A stretch of 64,000 nt of DNA from Gelatoporia subvermispora B (taxonomy: Eukaryota; Basidiomycota; Agaricomycetes; Polyporales; Gelatoporiaceae): NCBI GenBank assembly GCA_000320605.2, contig KB445794.1, positions 62,001 through 126,000 on the forward strand. The letters run 5' to 3'. The translations under genes and the position numbers were made by a program. Shown here piece after piece: positions 1-12,010 of the stretch (its first letter is position 1; each line of letters opens with the position of its first letter). The notes under the pieces were generated by a model. The model had not been told where the DNA came from, ran no database searches, and worked only from the letters and a program-made list of their open reading frames with translations.

Positions 1-751
1 CGTACGCCGGTAGTAGATGTTCTTGATATGACATATTCAGCATTATATTAGCACTTGCGGTATGGGTCTCACCATCGTTCCCAGATCCCAGCTCTCACGC
101 CCTAGTAGATCTCGCTCGACTCGTACCCAACGTCCGCGGGAAGCTTCCTCCTCCTTCGTAGTCGCTGGCGTGCATATAGAGTCGGCTAACGAGGGGAAGA
201 ACTCCGGATCGATGTAGCATTTCGTTACGGTGAGTTCAGACACTGCGAAAGAGCCAATTAGCCGATTCTGTTGCGATGTAGGGCGCGGAATCGCGAATCC
301 ATGCAGTCGGATATATGAGACCCTATGGCAGGGTTGCACAAGTCGCAGTAGAGTATTGATACGTACACCCGGTGTCATGCGGTAATATAGGATCCCAGAC
401 ATCCAGTGGCAGGCTTGCAGTGTCCAAGCCATCCAGGGCGTTCGTCGGAGTGCTTGCGTTCCACCAAGGTTTCTTGCCAGAGCCACCGCCTTGATTGATA
501 TCGCCGGTAGCCAGGTCCTGATCCGAGGTTGCTGCCGAGCCCGAGGACGCGCTGCCGCCAGACAGACTTTGTGCAATGACGTCCCAAGATTGCCATCCTA
601 TGCGTTGAAGTGCACCAGGTCCTGGAGATGGCTGCGCGAGGAGAAAGAGAAAGACGAGGAGAAGGCTGAGACAGAAGGGAGCAAGGATCATCGGCAACGG
701 GCCCGAAAGGTGCAGGCGCGGCCGGGGGAGCCATTTGAGAGTACGCGCCAT
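1..751 (-). CDS. Membrane-anchored conserved fungal protein, incomplete at 3' end
   Basis: The gene runs off the left edge. The ATG at 751 opens an N-terminus with a short basic stretch and then a strong hydrophobic segment (MILAPFCLSLLLVFLFLLAQ), so the product is probably a signal-anchored or type II membrane protein. An in-frame ATG at 1003 exists but lies only 46 bp from the divergent uL23m start, so 751 is preferred. Exons read as 751-367, 242-73 and 21-1. The joins give DTG-LSELTVTKC and, after an intron of about 51 nt, WDLGTM-NIYYRRT. The first intron (124 nt) is longer than usual here, so its boundaries are less sure. The pattern RGRWVRVERDL followed by NIYYRR looks like a conserved fungal family, but I cannot name it and assign no function. 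It is divergently arranged with uL23m. Confidence 0.6.
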
Positions 752-1049
752 TGCGCAAGACCGTCGTGGAAAACCAAGCCTCGGCAGAAACGTATCAGAA
801 TCTAAGAGAGAAACAAAAGAGAGTAGGATGGAGGTCAAGACGAAGACGGAGGACCGCACCCGAACGTGTGTCGCATTGACCGCATCCGACTCGTCCGCCA
901 CAATCACAATACGCTCAAACAACCTTCCCAAATGGGCGCCTCGACTTTTCGCGTTCCAGGACCTCGCCGCCGCCACCTCCGCCGTCGTTCTCGCCGTCCT
1001 CATCGTCGCTGGCGGTGTTCAACTCAAGTGTTGACCCGTACAAATCACT

Positions 1050-1961
1050 ATGTATCCATCATTAGCTAGGCTGGCGGCTCTACCACCCGTCGCCCGCGTG
1101 GCACGTACTGCCTCTACCCCGCGCGCCGTGCGCATCCGTCGCGAGCGCAACCGACCAAAAGCCCCCATCCCCTCAGCCGACGATGCAACACCCACCGGCC
1201 TCACACCCACCGAACATGCGCGGTACCAGCGTCTGCTTGCGATGGGCGAGCTCGCCGACGAGTCCGGGAAGATGCCCACCGAGGGCGAATGGCTCGAGCG
1301 GCTCGACGAGCGGCGCTCGCGTATTCGTGGTGTGCGTACCGTGAAGACGGAGGACGGGACCGAGGAGCAGGTCGTCGGGCACACGATCTACCTCCCGAAC
1401 ATCATCTTCAAGCTCGTGCGGAACCACACGCCGCCGGGGCAGCCATACAACCCATACGAGGCGACGTTCCGCGTGCCGCCGAGCATAACAAAGACTGACA
1501 TCCGCGGGTACCTCGCCGCAGTGTACGGCGTGCGGACGACATACGTGCGCACGGACAACTACATCTCGCCGCTCTTCAGCCTGCGCACGGGTCCGGGAAA
1601 GGTGCAGCGCAGCGAGCGCACCTACAAGCGTGCCGTTGTCGGTCTTGCCGAGCCGTTCTACTACCCGCAAGCACTCGAAGACATGTCCGCCGCAGATCGC
1701 GAGAAACGCCTTGCGTGGATTAACCAGGTCTTCGGCCGCGAAGGCCACGACGACCTCCAGCACCTAGCGTTCCTCTCGGCGACGAAACGCAGCACCCCCC
1801 AGCAATCTTGGCGTTGGCGAACTGGTGCGACCGCGCAGCGTGGCAACATCATGCGCCTCATCGCAGAGAGACGGGCGAATCGGGAAGAGGTCATCAAGGA
1901 GGCGAAGGAGCAGATGGTCAAGGAGCGGGGGACGGCTGGGGAGCAAACGGCTTCGAGCTAA
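1050..1961 (+). CDS. MRP20: Mitochondrial large-subunit ribosomal protein uL23m (MRPL23/Mrp20)
   Basis: A 303-residue intronless ORF. The first ~35 residues are rich in Arg and Ala and lack acidic residues, as in a mitochondrial presequence. The uL23 fold lies around residues 112-200, with a predicted strand HTIYLPNIIFKLVRN, then FRVPPSITKTDIRGYL and YGVRTTYVRTDNYI, the usual helix and beta-hairpin that bind 23S-type rRNA near the exit tunnel. The C-terminus is a charged extension (REEVIKEAKEQMVKERG), as in other fungal homologs. The role follows from the family: a structural protein of the mitoribosome large subunit at the polypeptide exit. It shares a promoter of about 300 bp with the divergent membrane-protein gene at 1-751. 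Confidence 0.88.
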   Translation: MYPSLARLAALPPVARVARTASTPRAVRIRRERNRPKAPIPSADDATPTGLTPTEHARYQRLLAMGELADESGKMPTEGEWLERLDERRSRIRGVRTVKTEDGTEEQVVGHTIYLPNIIFKLVRNHTPPGQPYNPYEATFRVPPSITKTDIRGYLAAVYGVRTTYVRTDNYISPLFSLRTGPGKVQRSERTYKRAVVGLAEPFYYPQALEDMSAADREKRLAWINQVFGREGHDDLQHLAFLSATKRSTPQQSWRWRTGATAQRGNIMRLIAERRANREEVIKEAKEQMVKERGTAGEQTASS

Positions 1962-2355
1962 TGTAGAGGGTCCTTCTGAGCTCGGTGTCGTTTGTCATTC
2001 ATTTTCGTGCGCTGCATTTATACTGGCTTTTTTTTTGCAATGTCTCTGCTCTGCTCAGGCGTTTGCTTGTAAGACCGTTCCTTCCCTCATTCTGTCGACA
2101 CCGTTTCACAACGACTCGCAAACGACAACCGAGTCGGGGACGTGGAATTGTGAATCCGCACTGTAGTGCCTGACTGCCTAGGTCAATGACGAACTGATAA
2201 GGTCTTTTGGGTAGGATCTCGAGTCGCAGCGAACGAAATGTGCAGAGTTCATGCAACTAATCCTAGTTCATCAACTTGACTCCCTCAGAATATGATAGCA
2301 TGCAAGAACCTGGATTTCAAACTTCCCTCGAGAAGTACTCGGCCCACACAAAACA
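1962..2355. other. Convergent intergenic region between uL23m and WDR24
   Basis: About 390 bp lie between two converging stop codons. A T-rich tract (nine consecutive T residues near 2028-2036) is compatible with 3'-end formation for uL23m. No gene is visible. Confidence 0.6.
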
Positions 2356-5300
2356 TCACTCAATCTCCTTCCCCAGCTCGCCCTCCAAGAACGGCTCATC
2401 CGCCGCCCAACAAAAATGGCCACATCCCGCCGCGCACGGGTGTGCCCACAAGCGTCTCTCGTCCACCGACCCTTCCTCCATCATTCTGCTCATCCTCGCC
2501 GCACTCGATTCGTCGTCCTCGCCCGGGCGGGTCCCGTCGCCCTCCCCATCGTGGCTCGCCGTGCGGAGCAGCGGCGGGATGGACAGCGACCCGCCGCCGC
2601 CTCGGGACATCGCGCGCCCGCGGCGCTCGCCCGTGACCGACACGCTCGCGCTGCGCTCCTTGCGAGGCGGGCTCAGCCGGCGCGGCTCCGGTATGGGTGT
2701 CACCAATGCTGAGGGGGCCGGCGAGGCCGAGGGACGCCCGGAGCCAGAGAGCGAGAGTGAGAGGCCTGAAGGTGGCTGTTGGCTGGGCTGCGAGCGGCGA
2801 GGGGAGGACGGCGGGCAAGAAGGTGCGCTGATTTGTGTGAGCGGCCGGTCCTTGTAGTATTTCTGCAAGCAGTCTGGATGCCCGCCGTGCGCGCAGACGG
2901 GGCAGGCAAGCACAAGAGCGCGAACGGGCAGATGGCTGCGAACGAAGCGAGTGATCAGACCTCCCCCAAGAGCGAACTGGATGAGTGAAGACTCACCAAA
3001 CTGTGCATACTATGGTGGCCGATCGGCATCCCTGGCAAAACGCATAGTTTCCGCCCGGTTTTGCGCCGCGCTGGACGGCTGGGGGAGGCAGCATGATGGC
3101 TTTTCGGCATTTGTTACACGCGGTGTACACTGTCGTTTGCATGGCTGTCAATGCACGAATCTCCTCTGCGTCCACATACTTCCGTATATACGCTGCGGCC
3201 GTGTGTAAACGAAGTCTGTTCAGTATCTCTGAAGCCGAGGGTCAGTACAGTGAAAAGCAAATAGAGGAATATGACAGTCTCACCAAGATATGCCTCGACG
3301 AAGCGGAGAGTGCGCGCTTTTGACACTTTGAGCTCCTTGGGTGCAACTAACGACAAGAAGGTGCACAACTGGACGTCGCCATGATCGGCGGACGCCTCAA
3401 AGAGCTCACATAGGGCCTCCCACGCCAGCTCGCGGTACCTCCGCTCGGCCTCTCGCACTTGCTTCGGCACCGCATTTTGGCTACGCTCGGTCCCCGCCTT
3501 GTCAGGAACACTGAGTGGAGCTGACATCTCTCGCTCCTGGTCCAACACTAGCTCAGTCGACAACGCCTCTGAGCGCACACGGGTATGCCGCGGGGACATG
3601 ATCGACTCCACCTTGGTACTCCCCGAGGGACGCATAGTATCGTCCCTCTGTAACACGCCGTACAAAGGCTTTGTGTGGACGACAGGCGTGTTGCCCGCCG
3701 TGACCGTCTGCACACTGCTGTGCGAGTCCTGCCTCTTGAGCGGCTGCGATTTCTCTTCCCTAGTCTTCGGGGCTGATGCTGATAGGGATGCAACGGTCGA
3801 GCTCCTACTGCGCGTCTTGCTCCGCGCGAGGCTTCTCCGCGCTTTCGACGGTCTCCGCCGTAGCCCGCTCCCAGGTCCTGCTTCGTCACTCGACTCCTCG
3901 GTGGATGCAGGAGACGGCGAGTCCTCATCCTCCTTCTCGTCCTCCGTCCACGTCTGCTGCACGGCGACCTGCGACAGCGGGCTCGGTTGCGGGATTCCGG
4001 TGCGAGGGTAGAGGTACGGCGAGATGGGCGGACGCGGCGGCGCCTCGTCCTCGCTCGCCCCTCCATTTTCACCTTCACTTGCACTTCGACTGCCTTGTCC
4101 ATGATCGCTCTCGTCCGAGTCTGAGTCACTGAGAGCGCCATCGCCGACCTGGCGCAAGCTGCTTGCGCCACCACTGACGCTGCGCGTACTATCACTCGGG
4201 CTCTCGCTGTGCGTACTATGGATACTAGGCGTTGAAATAGACGGGCGCCTGTAGGACGCAAGCCGAGGCCGCTTCGTCGCATGTCCGACATTGGACTCGC
4301 GACGCGCGAAGAGCGCCGCGGGATGTGGCGGTAATGATGCATTGGCGCGTCTCGGAGACGAGGCAGTGGACGATACGGGGGTAGTCTTCAGAGGGGAGCG
4401 CGAGTGGGAAGGGCTTGGCCGATCCCCACTACGCTTCGACCGCGAACCGGGGCTGCTATCCTTCTTTGACGAGGGCACATCAGCGTCTATGGACATAGAG
4501 CGCGCAGGCTGGGGTATGGGAGGAGGAAGCGTGTGCACTGTTGGGATTGCAGCCGGAGCGGACATTGAATGCGGCAAGCCTGGATTCACGATCCCTGGAA
4601 GAGGCGACAAGGGAGGTGTTGGCGGCGCCTCGGGTAAGATGTCCTCGAGCAAATTGTGCAAGAGCATCCACGTCTGTGCAGTATCGTGTCGACCGACATT
4701 GAATGCCATCTGTTTGGAAGTGGTCAACTGGGAAAGCGAATCTCGTGGATACACGACACACCTTGGCATTGTGCTCACAGATGTCTTGCCTTTCCGCGCC
4801 TTCATATACGTAGCGATGTGCGAGGCTAGCGAAGCTCTCTAAGTCTTCTCCAGCCTCTTCGAGTATAAAGGTACCAAGACTCTGCGTTAGGGGAAAATAA
4901 GGCGCATCGCCGATGGCCTTGTCACGGATGTGCAGATCCTGCAGATTTTGTCGTTTCTCCGGCTTGCTGAGTGCACGCTCAGTTGTGAAAATCTTACAGT
5001 CGTAAACCTACATGTGAGATGAGTACTCACACGTCATCGTAAGGTATCTCCCAGCGTTTGGGCTTGTCCGCTGCGAAGGTAAGGCATCCTGCTGCGTGCC
5101 ACGAGAGTGCAGCCCGAGGAATCGCATCGACAGGCCGACTCGCATCACGCAGGTCCAATTGAGAAAATGTCCCGGAATGATGTTGAGCCCAGATAACAGA
5201 TGAGTCGCCAAATTCCAGATCTGCAGAGATAGATGCATCAGACTTTGCTCGCAGCTAACCCACTCGTATTCACACACCTGTCACACCTCCGTCTACCGCG

Positions 5301-7161
5301 GAGCGGTCCAACATCCACTTCGCAATGTGTCCTCGTCTGACATCCCAGATCTCGATAGGATCACTACTACCGTGGCGTGATGCGGAGCTGGATCGCCTGT
5401 CCTTTGCGAGCATTGTATCGCTTGTGCTCGGTTTCAGCATCTCGAGCTTGGGACTTGATACAGCCGCCCCTGGGCCAGAAGTGACTCCCAGTCGTAGTCC
5501 AGGCTGTGAGCCAGAGCCTCCGGCGCCATGTGCGAGAGAGAACTCTGAGCCAGTGCTGAAATCTGCGTTAGAGACGATCGCAAGTTCACACTCGTAGTCA
5601 GGGCGCCAAAGAAGTCGCCGAATGGGATAAGCGGTGCGTAGCGTATATGTTGGAGTATGCGAGATGTGTGACTTCGATGAAGGAGCCGTAAGATCCCACA
5701 CCTGCCGTTATCGGGATTTATTTAGTAGTTCTTGGACAATCCATATCGCTTTTATACTAACCTTTACACAATGATCAAGCCCGCCGCTTGCAAGCCATCC
5801 TGCGCCGCTGGAGTCACCAGCAGCAGCACCAGGGGCTGTACCGCCCGGTCCTTGCAGTATCTCGTCGAAGATACCAGACCCGCCTGTAGCGGCGCCGTAC
5901 CAAGTAGTCTGCGGAGCTGACCGAGATGACGTCCCGGCGTTGGACGCAGACGACGCCGGTAGCGACCAGTCCAGTGCTAGGATCGGACCAGAATGCGCCA
6001 CTAAAATTCGATCGAGTTGCCCGCGTTGGCCCATTTGGAGATCCCATCTGCACGTAGCATTGAGCTAGTCGTCCATTCCTGAAGTAACAATCGAAGCACC
6101 TGCAGATGGTGCCGTTGTCCAGAGCTACCACAGCTTGATGAGGCTGCCAACCAACCGGAGAGAACGCAGCCGCCCGTACTGCAGCCGGGTGGAAAATTTG
6201 TACAACTGATTTTGATAGGTCGCGGATATCCTGACAAGGGTACCGCCTCCATGATCTGGACGACATATGATACAAAGTGTTCACCCACCCATACACGAAT
6301 GTGGCCATCTGCTGAACCTGTCATACAATAATATTGCAGATGTGTCGAGTACGTCAAGGCATGGATAGATCGGTTATGACCTCTGATCTTGCGCTCTAGG
6401 AGGGTCTGTGTCATCAATCTGAGCGGGTTCTACATATTGATACATATGCGAGAAAAAGTGCACAGATTTGTGAAAATGTTGAGATAATTGACAACACCAA
6501 TATTCTGGGCGAGGTGCCACCGATGAGGGACCAAAGTCGATGGGCACATACCGCACTTGGGTCCAGATTTGTTGAGATCCCACATTATGAGTTCGCCGTT
6601 GCGGGCACTTGTCAGGATCTTGTTATCATACACTGTCGAAAGAAGTTGAATGTCCAGCAAACAGTGATGAATGGAGCGATCGGAACAATCCACATACATC
6701 CTTGTCCCCATATCACGTCCGTTGTTGCACTATCCATCTTCATGCCAACACTATCCCACAGGTTTCGTGATACCTCAACTCTATGCCCGCCCCTTCCGGT
6801 GATGGACTTGTGATCGGTGGATGCAGACGATCCCGGTTCAGACATTCGGAAGATCCGCAACGCTGGAATAAAGAGGGAACCGTGTAGGACAGCCATACGT
6901 TCATTATTTCTACGATGTATAGAGTGAGAAGTCATGCAACGTACACTCCTTCCCAGCAACAACGCATCTACGCCCGTCACCGCTCTTGGCCATCGCACCG
7001 CCTCCGTTAGCCATCGCACGGGGGAAGCGGACATGTCGCGTTGGGCCTTGATATCCATGAGATCTAGAGTCAGAGTACCAGTCTGCAGATATTCTCGTTT
7101 GTGAAGGCTGCGATAGCGTCTGGGCCGAATGAGTGCGCGTTGAGACAGGAGTGACCGGCAT
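2356..7161 (-). CDS. RTC1: GATOR2/SEA complex subunit WDR24 (Rtc1)
   Basis: A multi-exon gene of roughly 1,200 codons, start ATG 7161, stop 2356-2358. N-terminal WD40 repeats run through exons between 7161 and about 5280, with blade signatures GELIMWDLNKSG, GSADGHIRVW, SGGLDHCVKV and EIWDVRRGHIAKW. The first intron (6944-6863) joins VAGKES to LRIFRMSEP. A long Ser/Pro-rich linker (about 4640-3480) follows a helix HDTAQTWMLLHNLLEDI. The C-terminus carries the family's zinc-binding region: CNKCRKAI, then an intron joining ATIVCTVC to HLPVRALVLACPVCAHGGH. In yeast and animals this protein is part of the SEACAT/GATOR2 complex on the vacuole or lysosome, relaying amino-acid status to TORC1. Domain order and the CHLPVR...CPVC..GGH signature make the assignment firm; several internal exon borders were not fixed. 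Confidence 0.87.
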
Positions 7162-8623
7162 CGTGAATGCAGAAGCGATGATTGGCTCTTCAAGCTGAAA
7201 AGACGTATTGACAAGGCCGAAGGTGCGTTCCTCTTCACGTCCGCTGTTGTCGATGCAACATTGTCTAGTCTGATCTCAGTACAACATACGGATGGAACAG
7301 AGGCGCGTCAGAACACCGGTGAAGTTCGGCTGAGACTTCTATCAATCGCACCCAGAGAAAGGAATGTATTTCCGCCTGTGCACTGTCTGTGCTCTAGATG
7401 AGTTCCACAATTCTTGAGAAATACAAGAGAGGCACAGGAAAGGCCCACGAGCTCTCAACGCGCTACAAACACGAGTCCGAAACTCCCGCGGGAGTAGGGC
7501 GCTCCAGCGACTCATCAGAAGATTCCCACACCACGTGATTATGCCGGTTGGTGCGTTCAAGCAGGCTCAAATTAACTTCGCAAACTTTCCTTGAAGCAAA
7601 GAAGACCATCACACCTCTGAGTGTTACTATCCTCTTTGTAAAGACTGTAAAATACATACATTTATCAATGCTGGAGCACACATCTACGACTTATACACGA
7701 ATCCGTCCATCGGCACTACATGGAACGCTGACCATCTCATTCGACGTCTTCGCATCAGTACGCCATTACACCTTCAATAGACCCGCAGGTCTCCAAGAGC
7801 GTTCCGTGTCCAGTCACAGCAATGTTCTCCCGATAGCAGTAATTGACAGCTTTTGATTCGTAGCTACATCTACGCGCGACTAAGAGAAGATTTTTCTGAG
7901 TAGTGACAGATAGGATCACGTCTGGCGGGTCCAACAGGCTGTTGCACCTCAGTCTGTCCTTCGTTTCAGATAATGATGTTTACTGCAGGATGTTATGTAA
8001 CAATTCACATTCGTTATTCCTGGCCCTATACCATCTAGTAAGTCATCATTATGTGAAGTCGCAGGTATCATTCTCGCGCATTCTTCCGAAGGACGTCACA
8101 GAACTCCACTCTTTCTCGGTCACGTAGGCCTTCGCATCCCATCAAGCTTCTACGATGGTCCCCAGAAAGGGTTCCCTACCTTATTTCCCCTTAACGACCA
8201 TCCCTGTCCTTCACTGAATCGTGTTGTGTGGCGCGCGCCATGCCCGACTTAATTATTAGTGTGGGTTGTCTCGGCGGCCTCATCATGCCTACAGAATCTC
8301 CAAAAGGCTATTCTCTGCCATCGGATTTTCTAAGAACACAGATGACAATCCATGCGATGTGAATCCGTCACGGTGAAACATGTGGTCTACCGGCGTTCCC
8401 CTAGGCTCAGGCCACTTTGAGTTTGTTTAATAGGTCTTGTGTATTCCCAAATGACATAGTTCATGTTCTGCTGTGCAGTCGCTGAGTGTGTTGCCATTGT
8501 GTGAGTCACTACCACACTCTATAAAGCTCACGATCTTTGTGTAGGTGTACCGAACATATTTTGACCATTTTGTAGCCGATACAAAGACACCCATCCCCAA
8601 TCCAGACCGCACTTGAAGAGCAT
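7162..8623. other. Intergenic region between divergent WDR24 and DUF6533 genes
   Basis: About 1.46 kb between two divergent start codons. Short open frames exist on both strands, but none has a recognisable motif, convincing codon pattern or partner exon. It presumably holds both promoters and 5' UTRs. Confidence 0.5.
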
Positions 8624-10388
8624 ATGTCAACAAGTGTCGCAAGTGTTCTGGATGCAAGCCAAGTCATCAGTGACATACAATTCACGTAATTCGCGTTTCC
8701 TGCAATTGTCCTTATGCAATGCCCCTCAGCTCAGTTTCAGATTGACCGCAAACTACTGTACAACAGCTACTGCCAGTACGCAATTTGCCACATCGCCATA
8801 GCTATCGCAGGAGTGATGTTCAAGGGACCTAGGCATACTTCTCTATGACTATGTTACTACCTTCGCAAGTGAGGTCGAACTCATTTGGGGTCGACGCACC
8901 AGTAGCGTGACACTGCTATTTCACCTCAATCGATGGGTCACATTTGTGTGGGTAGCACTCGCGCTGTTATCCACTGGAGACTACCATGGTACCCGACCCT
9001 TCTCAAGTCTCCCATCGTATGTATCTGCTCACTGTTCACAGTATAACATTGGCTTACCTCGACGTAGATGCGCCGCAATCAATATCACTACCGGCGTCAC
9101 AGGGCTGTGTCTGAAAACGATCTGGGCAGGTGAGAGACCCGCAATCACTGGATCGTGAAAGCGTCTGTAACAGTGTATTTGCTAGTATTCTCTGCCATAA
9201 GAACATATGCAATCAGCGGCGGAAACTTTTCCCTTGCGCTTCTAATCTTATTCCTCAGTGTTGTCCCGGTAGGCACGAATGCGGTACGGACTGTCATAAA
9301 TGGGATCTTCGAAGTTAACGTCATGCTGACCAACTTCATACAGTATGATGGATTCATCGCAACCTCATGGACTATGCTAGAAGTTCCTGCTGTTGGATTT
9401 ATATGCACCGACATTATCAAGGACAACGCCATCGAACTATTTGTGTGAGTTCTCACTTGTTTTGCTAATTTACCCATACCCACATGCAACAATAGAGGTG
9501 AGTGGCGTACGCTATACATTATGGAAGCTGTGCGATTTTACTGAAGCAATTGTAGTGCCGATTGTTGGCAGCTCATGCGTCATATGCGCAGAAGCGATCG
9601 CTTTAACTGTCATTTGGCGCAATACATTTGCCCTGAGACGATACTCTGAAACATCTTATGTCAAGACTCCTTTATCAACAACACTCGTACGTGACGGTAC
9701 GTTTGGGCAAACGCTCCATATTCTACATGTCTCACAGTGCACTGAAAATACCTGAAGGTACCGCTTATTTCGCGTGAGCAACCCCGTCTTCGGTATTGCA
9801 CCATACGTGAATCATCCACACACCCAATGTATAGAATTTTGCTGGGGGTCAATATATTCGATATCGTCGGAAATGTTTCAGCTGTACGTGCTATCAGTAT
9901 TCCAAAATTCCTGACTGCTTATTTGGTTCGTGCAGATATTCAAATCCGCTAGCTTTCTCATAATCCCGTGAGTATAGGAGATTTTCGGGTTGTTTCTCCT
10001 ACAAGGGTTCATCTTGCTACTCGCTGCTAGCCTCTCCTCCATAATCATTTCCCATTTCCTTCTCAATCTCCGGAAAGTTACCTACGCGGCGCAAGATGGC
10101 AGCTTCGCTAGCCGCCCATCCTTCATACAGTCAGACAACGGTAACCGAACTCGTTCGCCGATCAGCCTACGATTTGCGACATTTCTAGATAACATCGGAG
10201 AGCCTCTCGAGTATGGATCTGACGCCGTAGAACCTGCCAGGGAGTGGGACCAGCAGGATCTTATTCCAAAACGCGCGAATAGAACTGTGCCAGGATCTGA
10301 GGGACCTATGAGCAATTCCTCCACACAAGGCCCTCCGTCACCGGAAGGAAACATGAGCGAAAACGTGGCTGGGTCACAGATTGTCTAA
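8624..10388 (+). CDS. DUF6533-domain multipass membrane protein
   Basis: An intron-rich gene starting at ATG 8624 (MSTSVASVLDASQVISDI). Clear exons are 8624-8685, 8741-8775 (35 nt), 8833-9016, 9068-9129 and from 9174 on; later exons continue to the stop at 10388. Joining the first three gives the DUF6533 hallmark: NYCTTATASILLYDYVTTF, then EVELIWG and LLFHLNRWV. Further hydrophobic segments are YLLVFSAIRTYAISG, SLALLILFLSVVP, CVICAEAIALTVIW and FILLLAASLSSIIISHFLL. The family motif LVRDG-TAYFA also falls exactly across an intron. The last ~100 residues are polar, a typical cytosolic tail. DUF6533 proteins form large families in Agaricomycetes; their function is unknown, though the topology resembles seven-helix receptors. 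The exons between 9300 and 9560 are uncertain. Confidence 0.8.
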
Positions 10389-10735
10389 AGGAAGGACTAT
10401 CTTATCCCCATACAACATGGACGTGCATCGGACGCTCGTTTAACTCGAACAGACGGTGAACCAGACAATTCGGAGTGAGTGTGAACTGAACGGGGACACA
10501 AGCGGTGCTCCCAACATATACATTCGTAGACTCCAATCTAACACACGAATTGCACTTTGAGGGTAGACATCTATAGAACAATGTAGAGTATACGGACCCT
10601 GATGCTGGACATCTCATGTGGCATTTATAGTATATTACAAGGCTCTCCATTTATAGCTCATGCAGATACGACTGGCATGATCCAGTGCAAGTAAACCTAT
10701 GCATCATAATAGGAGGCGTACTGCGGGTCTATGAT
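10389..10735. other. Convergent intergenic region
   Basis: About 350 bp between the stop codons of the DUF6533 gene (+) and the dehydrogenase (-). Nothing beyond presumed 3' UTRs is visible. Confidence 0.5.
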
Positions 10736-11797
10736 CTATTTGACCAAGCTCACCTCCGCAGGTATAGGCAACCCCAATACCCCAGCAATCACGTTCTCCA
10801 CCGCAAGCACCGCCATTGCTTGCCTCGTCTCCGTTGAGGCTGTCCCCACATGCGGGAGCACAATACACCTCGGCTCGTTGACAAGCGGGTGGTCCGCATT
10901 AATTACCGGCTCGCCTTCCACCACGTCCAATCCCGCACCCCATATCCATCGTTCTCGCAGCGCCTTCGCAAGTGTGTCGCTGTCGACGAGAGTTCCGCGC
11001 GCCACGTTCACGAGCACAGCGGTTGGCTTCATCCGCCGTAGGAACGCCTCGTCGACGATATGGTACGTCTCCGGCCCGCCCGGCGCAAGTACAAACACCA
11101 CATCGCTCTTCTCCGCAATCTCAGATAGCGGCACGCGTCGGATTGACGGGACGCTTAGCTCTCGGGCAAGTAATGCGTCTGCTTTAGGGTTTGGAGGGGT
11201 ATTTGGATTGCCCAAGTAGATGCATTCGGTGACTCCGAAGGGTACAAGGCGCTTGAGTGTTGCTTGCGCGATCCGTCCGAATCCGATAAATCCTGCGGTT
11301 CGTGATGGGTGCATTGCGCTCGCACTGAGCTGCGGGCCGCAGAATAGAAACGGAGACCGTGGACAACGAGGCCATTCGCCCTTCCGCACAACGTCGGTCG
11401 CCTCCCCAACGTTCCGAGAAGCCATCAACGCGAGCATGATAGCAATATCGGCGACGCCGTCCGTCAGAACATCCGGCGTATATCCTAACTTGATCTTGCG
11501 CTTTGCTAACTCTTCAAGTGGGAGATGCTCGTAGCCGACGGAAAACGTGGAAAACGCCTTGAGAGAAGGACCAGCAGCATCTAGGAGCTCCGTGTCCACT
11601 GTCTCGGTCCGCATTGCAAGGATGCCCGTAGCTCCTTTGACGTTCTCCAATAGCCATATTCTGTCACATATGGAATTTTCCGGCCATACGACGGTACTGA
11701 TATCTTGGCGACCATATAGCAAAGACATTGACTCCGGTCCGAGATCGCGAGTAACGAGCACCTTGGGCGGAGGGCACTTCGTGATCGAAGAAGTCAT
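10736..11797 (-). CDS. D-isomer-specific 2-hydroxyacid dehydrogenase (glyoxylate/hydroxypyruvate reductase type)
   Basis: An intronless gene of 353 codons from ATG 11797; the frame stays open upstream to 11854 but conservation begins at PPKVLVTRDLG. It has an N-terminal catalytic half (KAFSTFSVGYEHLPLEEL) and a Rossmann NAD(P) loop GFIGFGRIAQATLKRL. The family's catalytic residues are visible: Arg in LVNVARGTLVDSD, Glu in GLDVVEGEP and His in CIVLPHVGTAS. The reaction expected from the family is NAD(P)H-dependent interconversion of 2-oxoacids and D-2-hydroxyacids, with glyoxylate or hydroxypyruvate the likeliest substrates. VGYEHLPLEEL fits the GRHPR-like branch (usually VGYDHID), but substrate cannot be settled from sequence. 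No predicted signal peptide, so probably cytosolic. It is convergent with the DUF6533 gene and about 0.2 kb from the stop of the unknown pair gene. Confidence 0.9.
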   Translation of the reverse strand: MTSSITKCPPPKVLVTRDLGPESMSLLYGRQDISTVVWPENSICDRIWLLENVKGATGILAMRTETVDTELLDAAGPSLKAFSTFSVGYEHLPLEELAKRKIKLGYTPDVLTDGVADIAIMLALMASRNVGEATDVVRKGEWPRCPRSPFLFCGPQLSASAMHPSRTAGFIGFGRIAQATLKRLVPFGVTECIYLGNPNTPPNPKADALLARELSVPSIRRVPLSEIAEKSDVVFVLAPGGPETYHIVDEAFLRRMKPTAVLVNVARGTLVDSDTLAKALRERWIWGAGLDVVEGEPVINADHPLVNEPRCIVLPHVGTASTETRQAMAVLAVENVIAGVLGLPIPAEVSLVK

Positions 11798-12010
11798 GAT
11801 CTTAATATCAAGAATGATCGTAGCATACTCGCAACCAACGTGACTCACTATCACCAGCGCTTGTTTGCCAAGCTTTGCGAAGCGGACTTTCGCTCATCGG
11901 AGGTGGCAAGAGACAAGTTGAGTTGAATGGTGATACAATAATACTAGTTTACATGGTAGATAGAGTAAGTAAGATGACCAGCTCGATGCACAGTAAACCA
12001 TCATTGATTG

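Noticed and set aside
1173..1763. 196-codon minus-strand frame
   Set aside because: It is the antisense shadow of the uL23m gene, whose conserved domain is on the plus strand.
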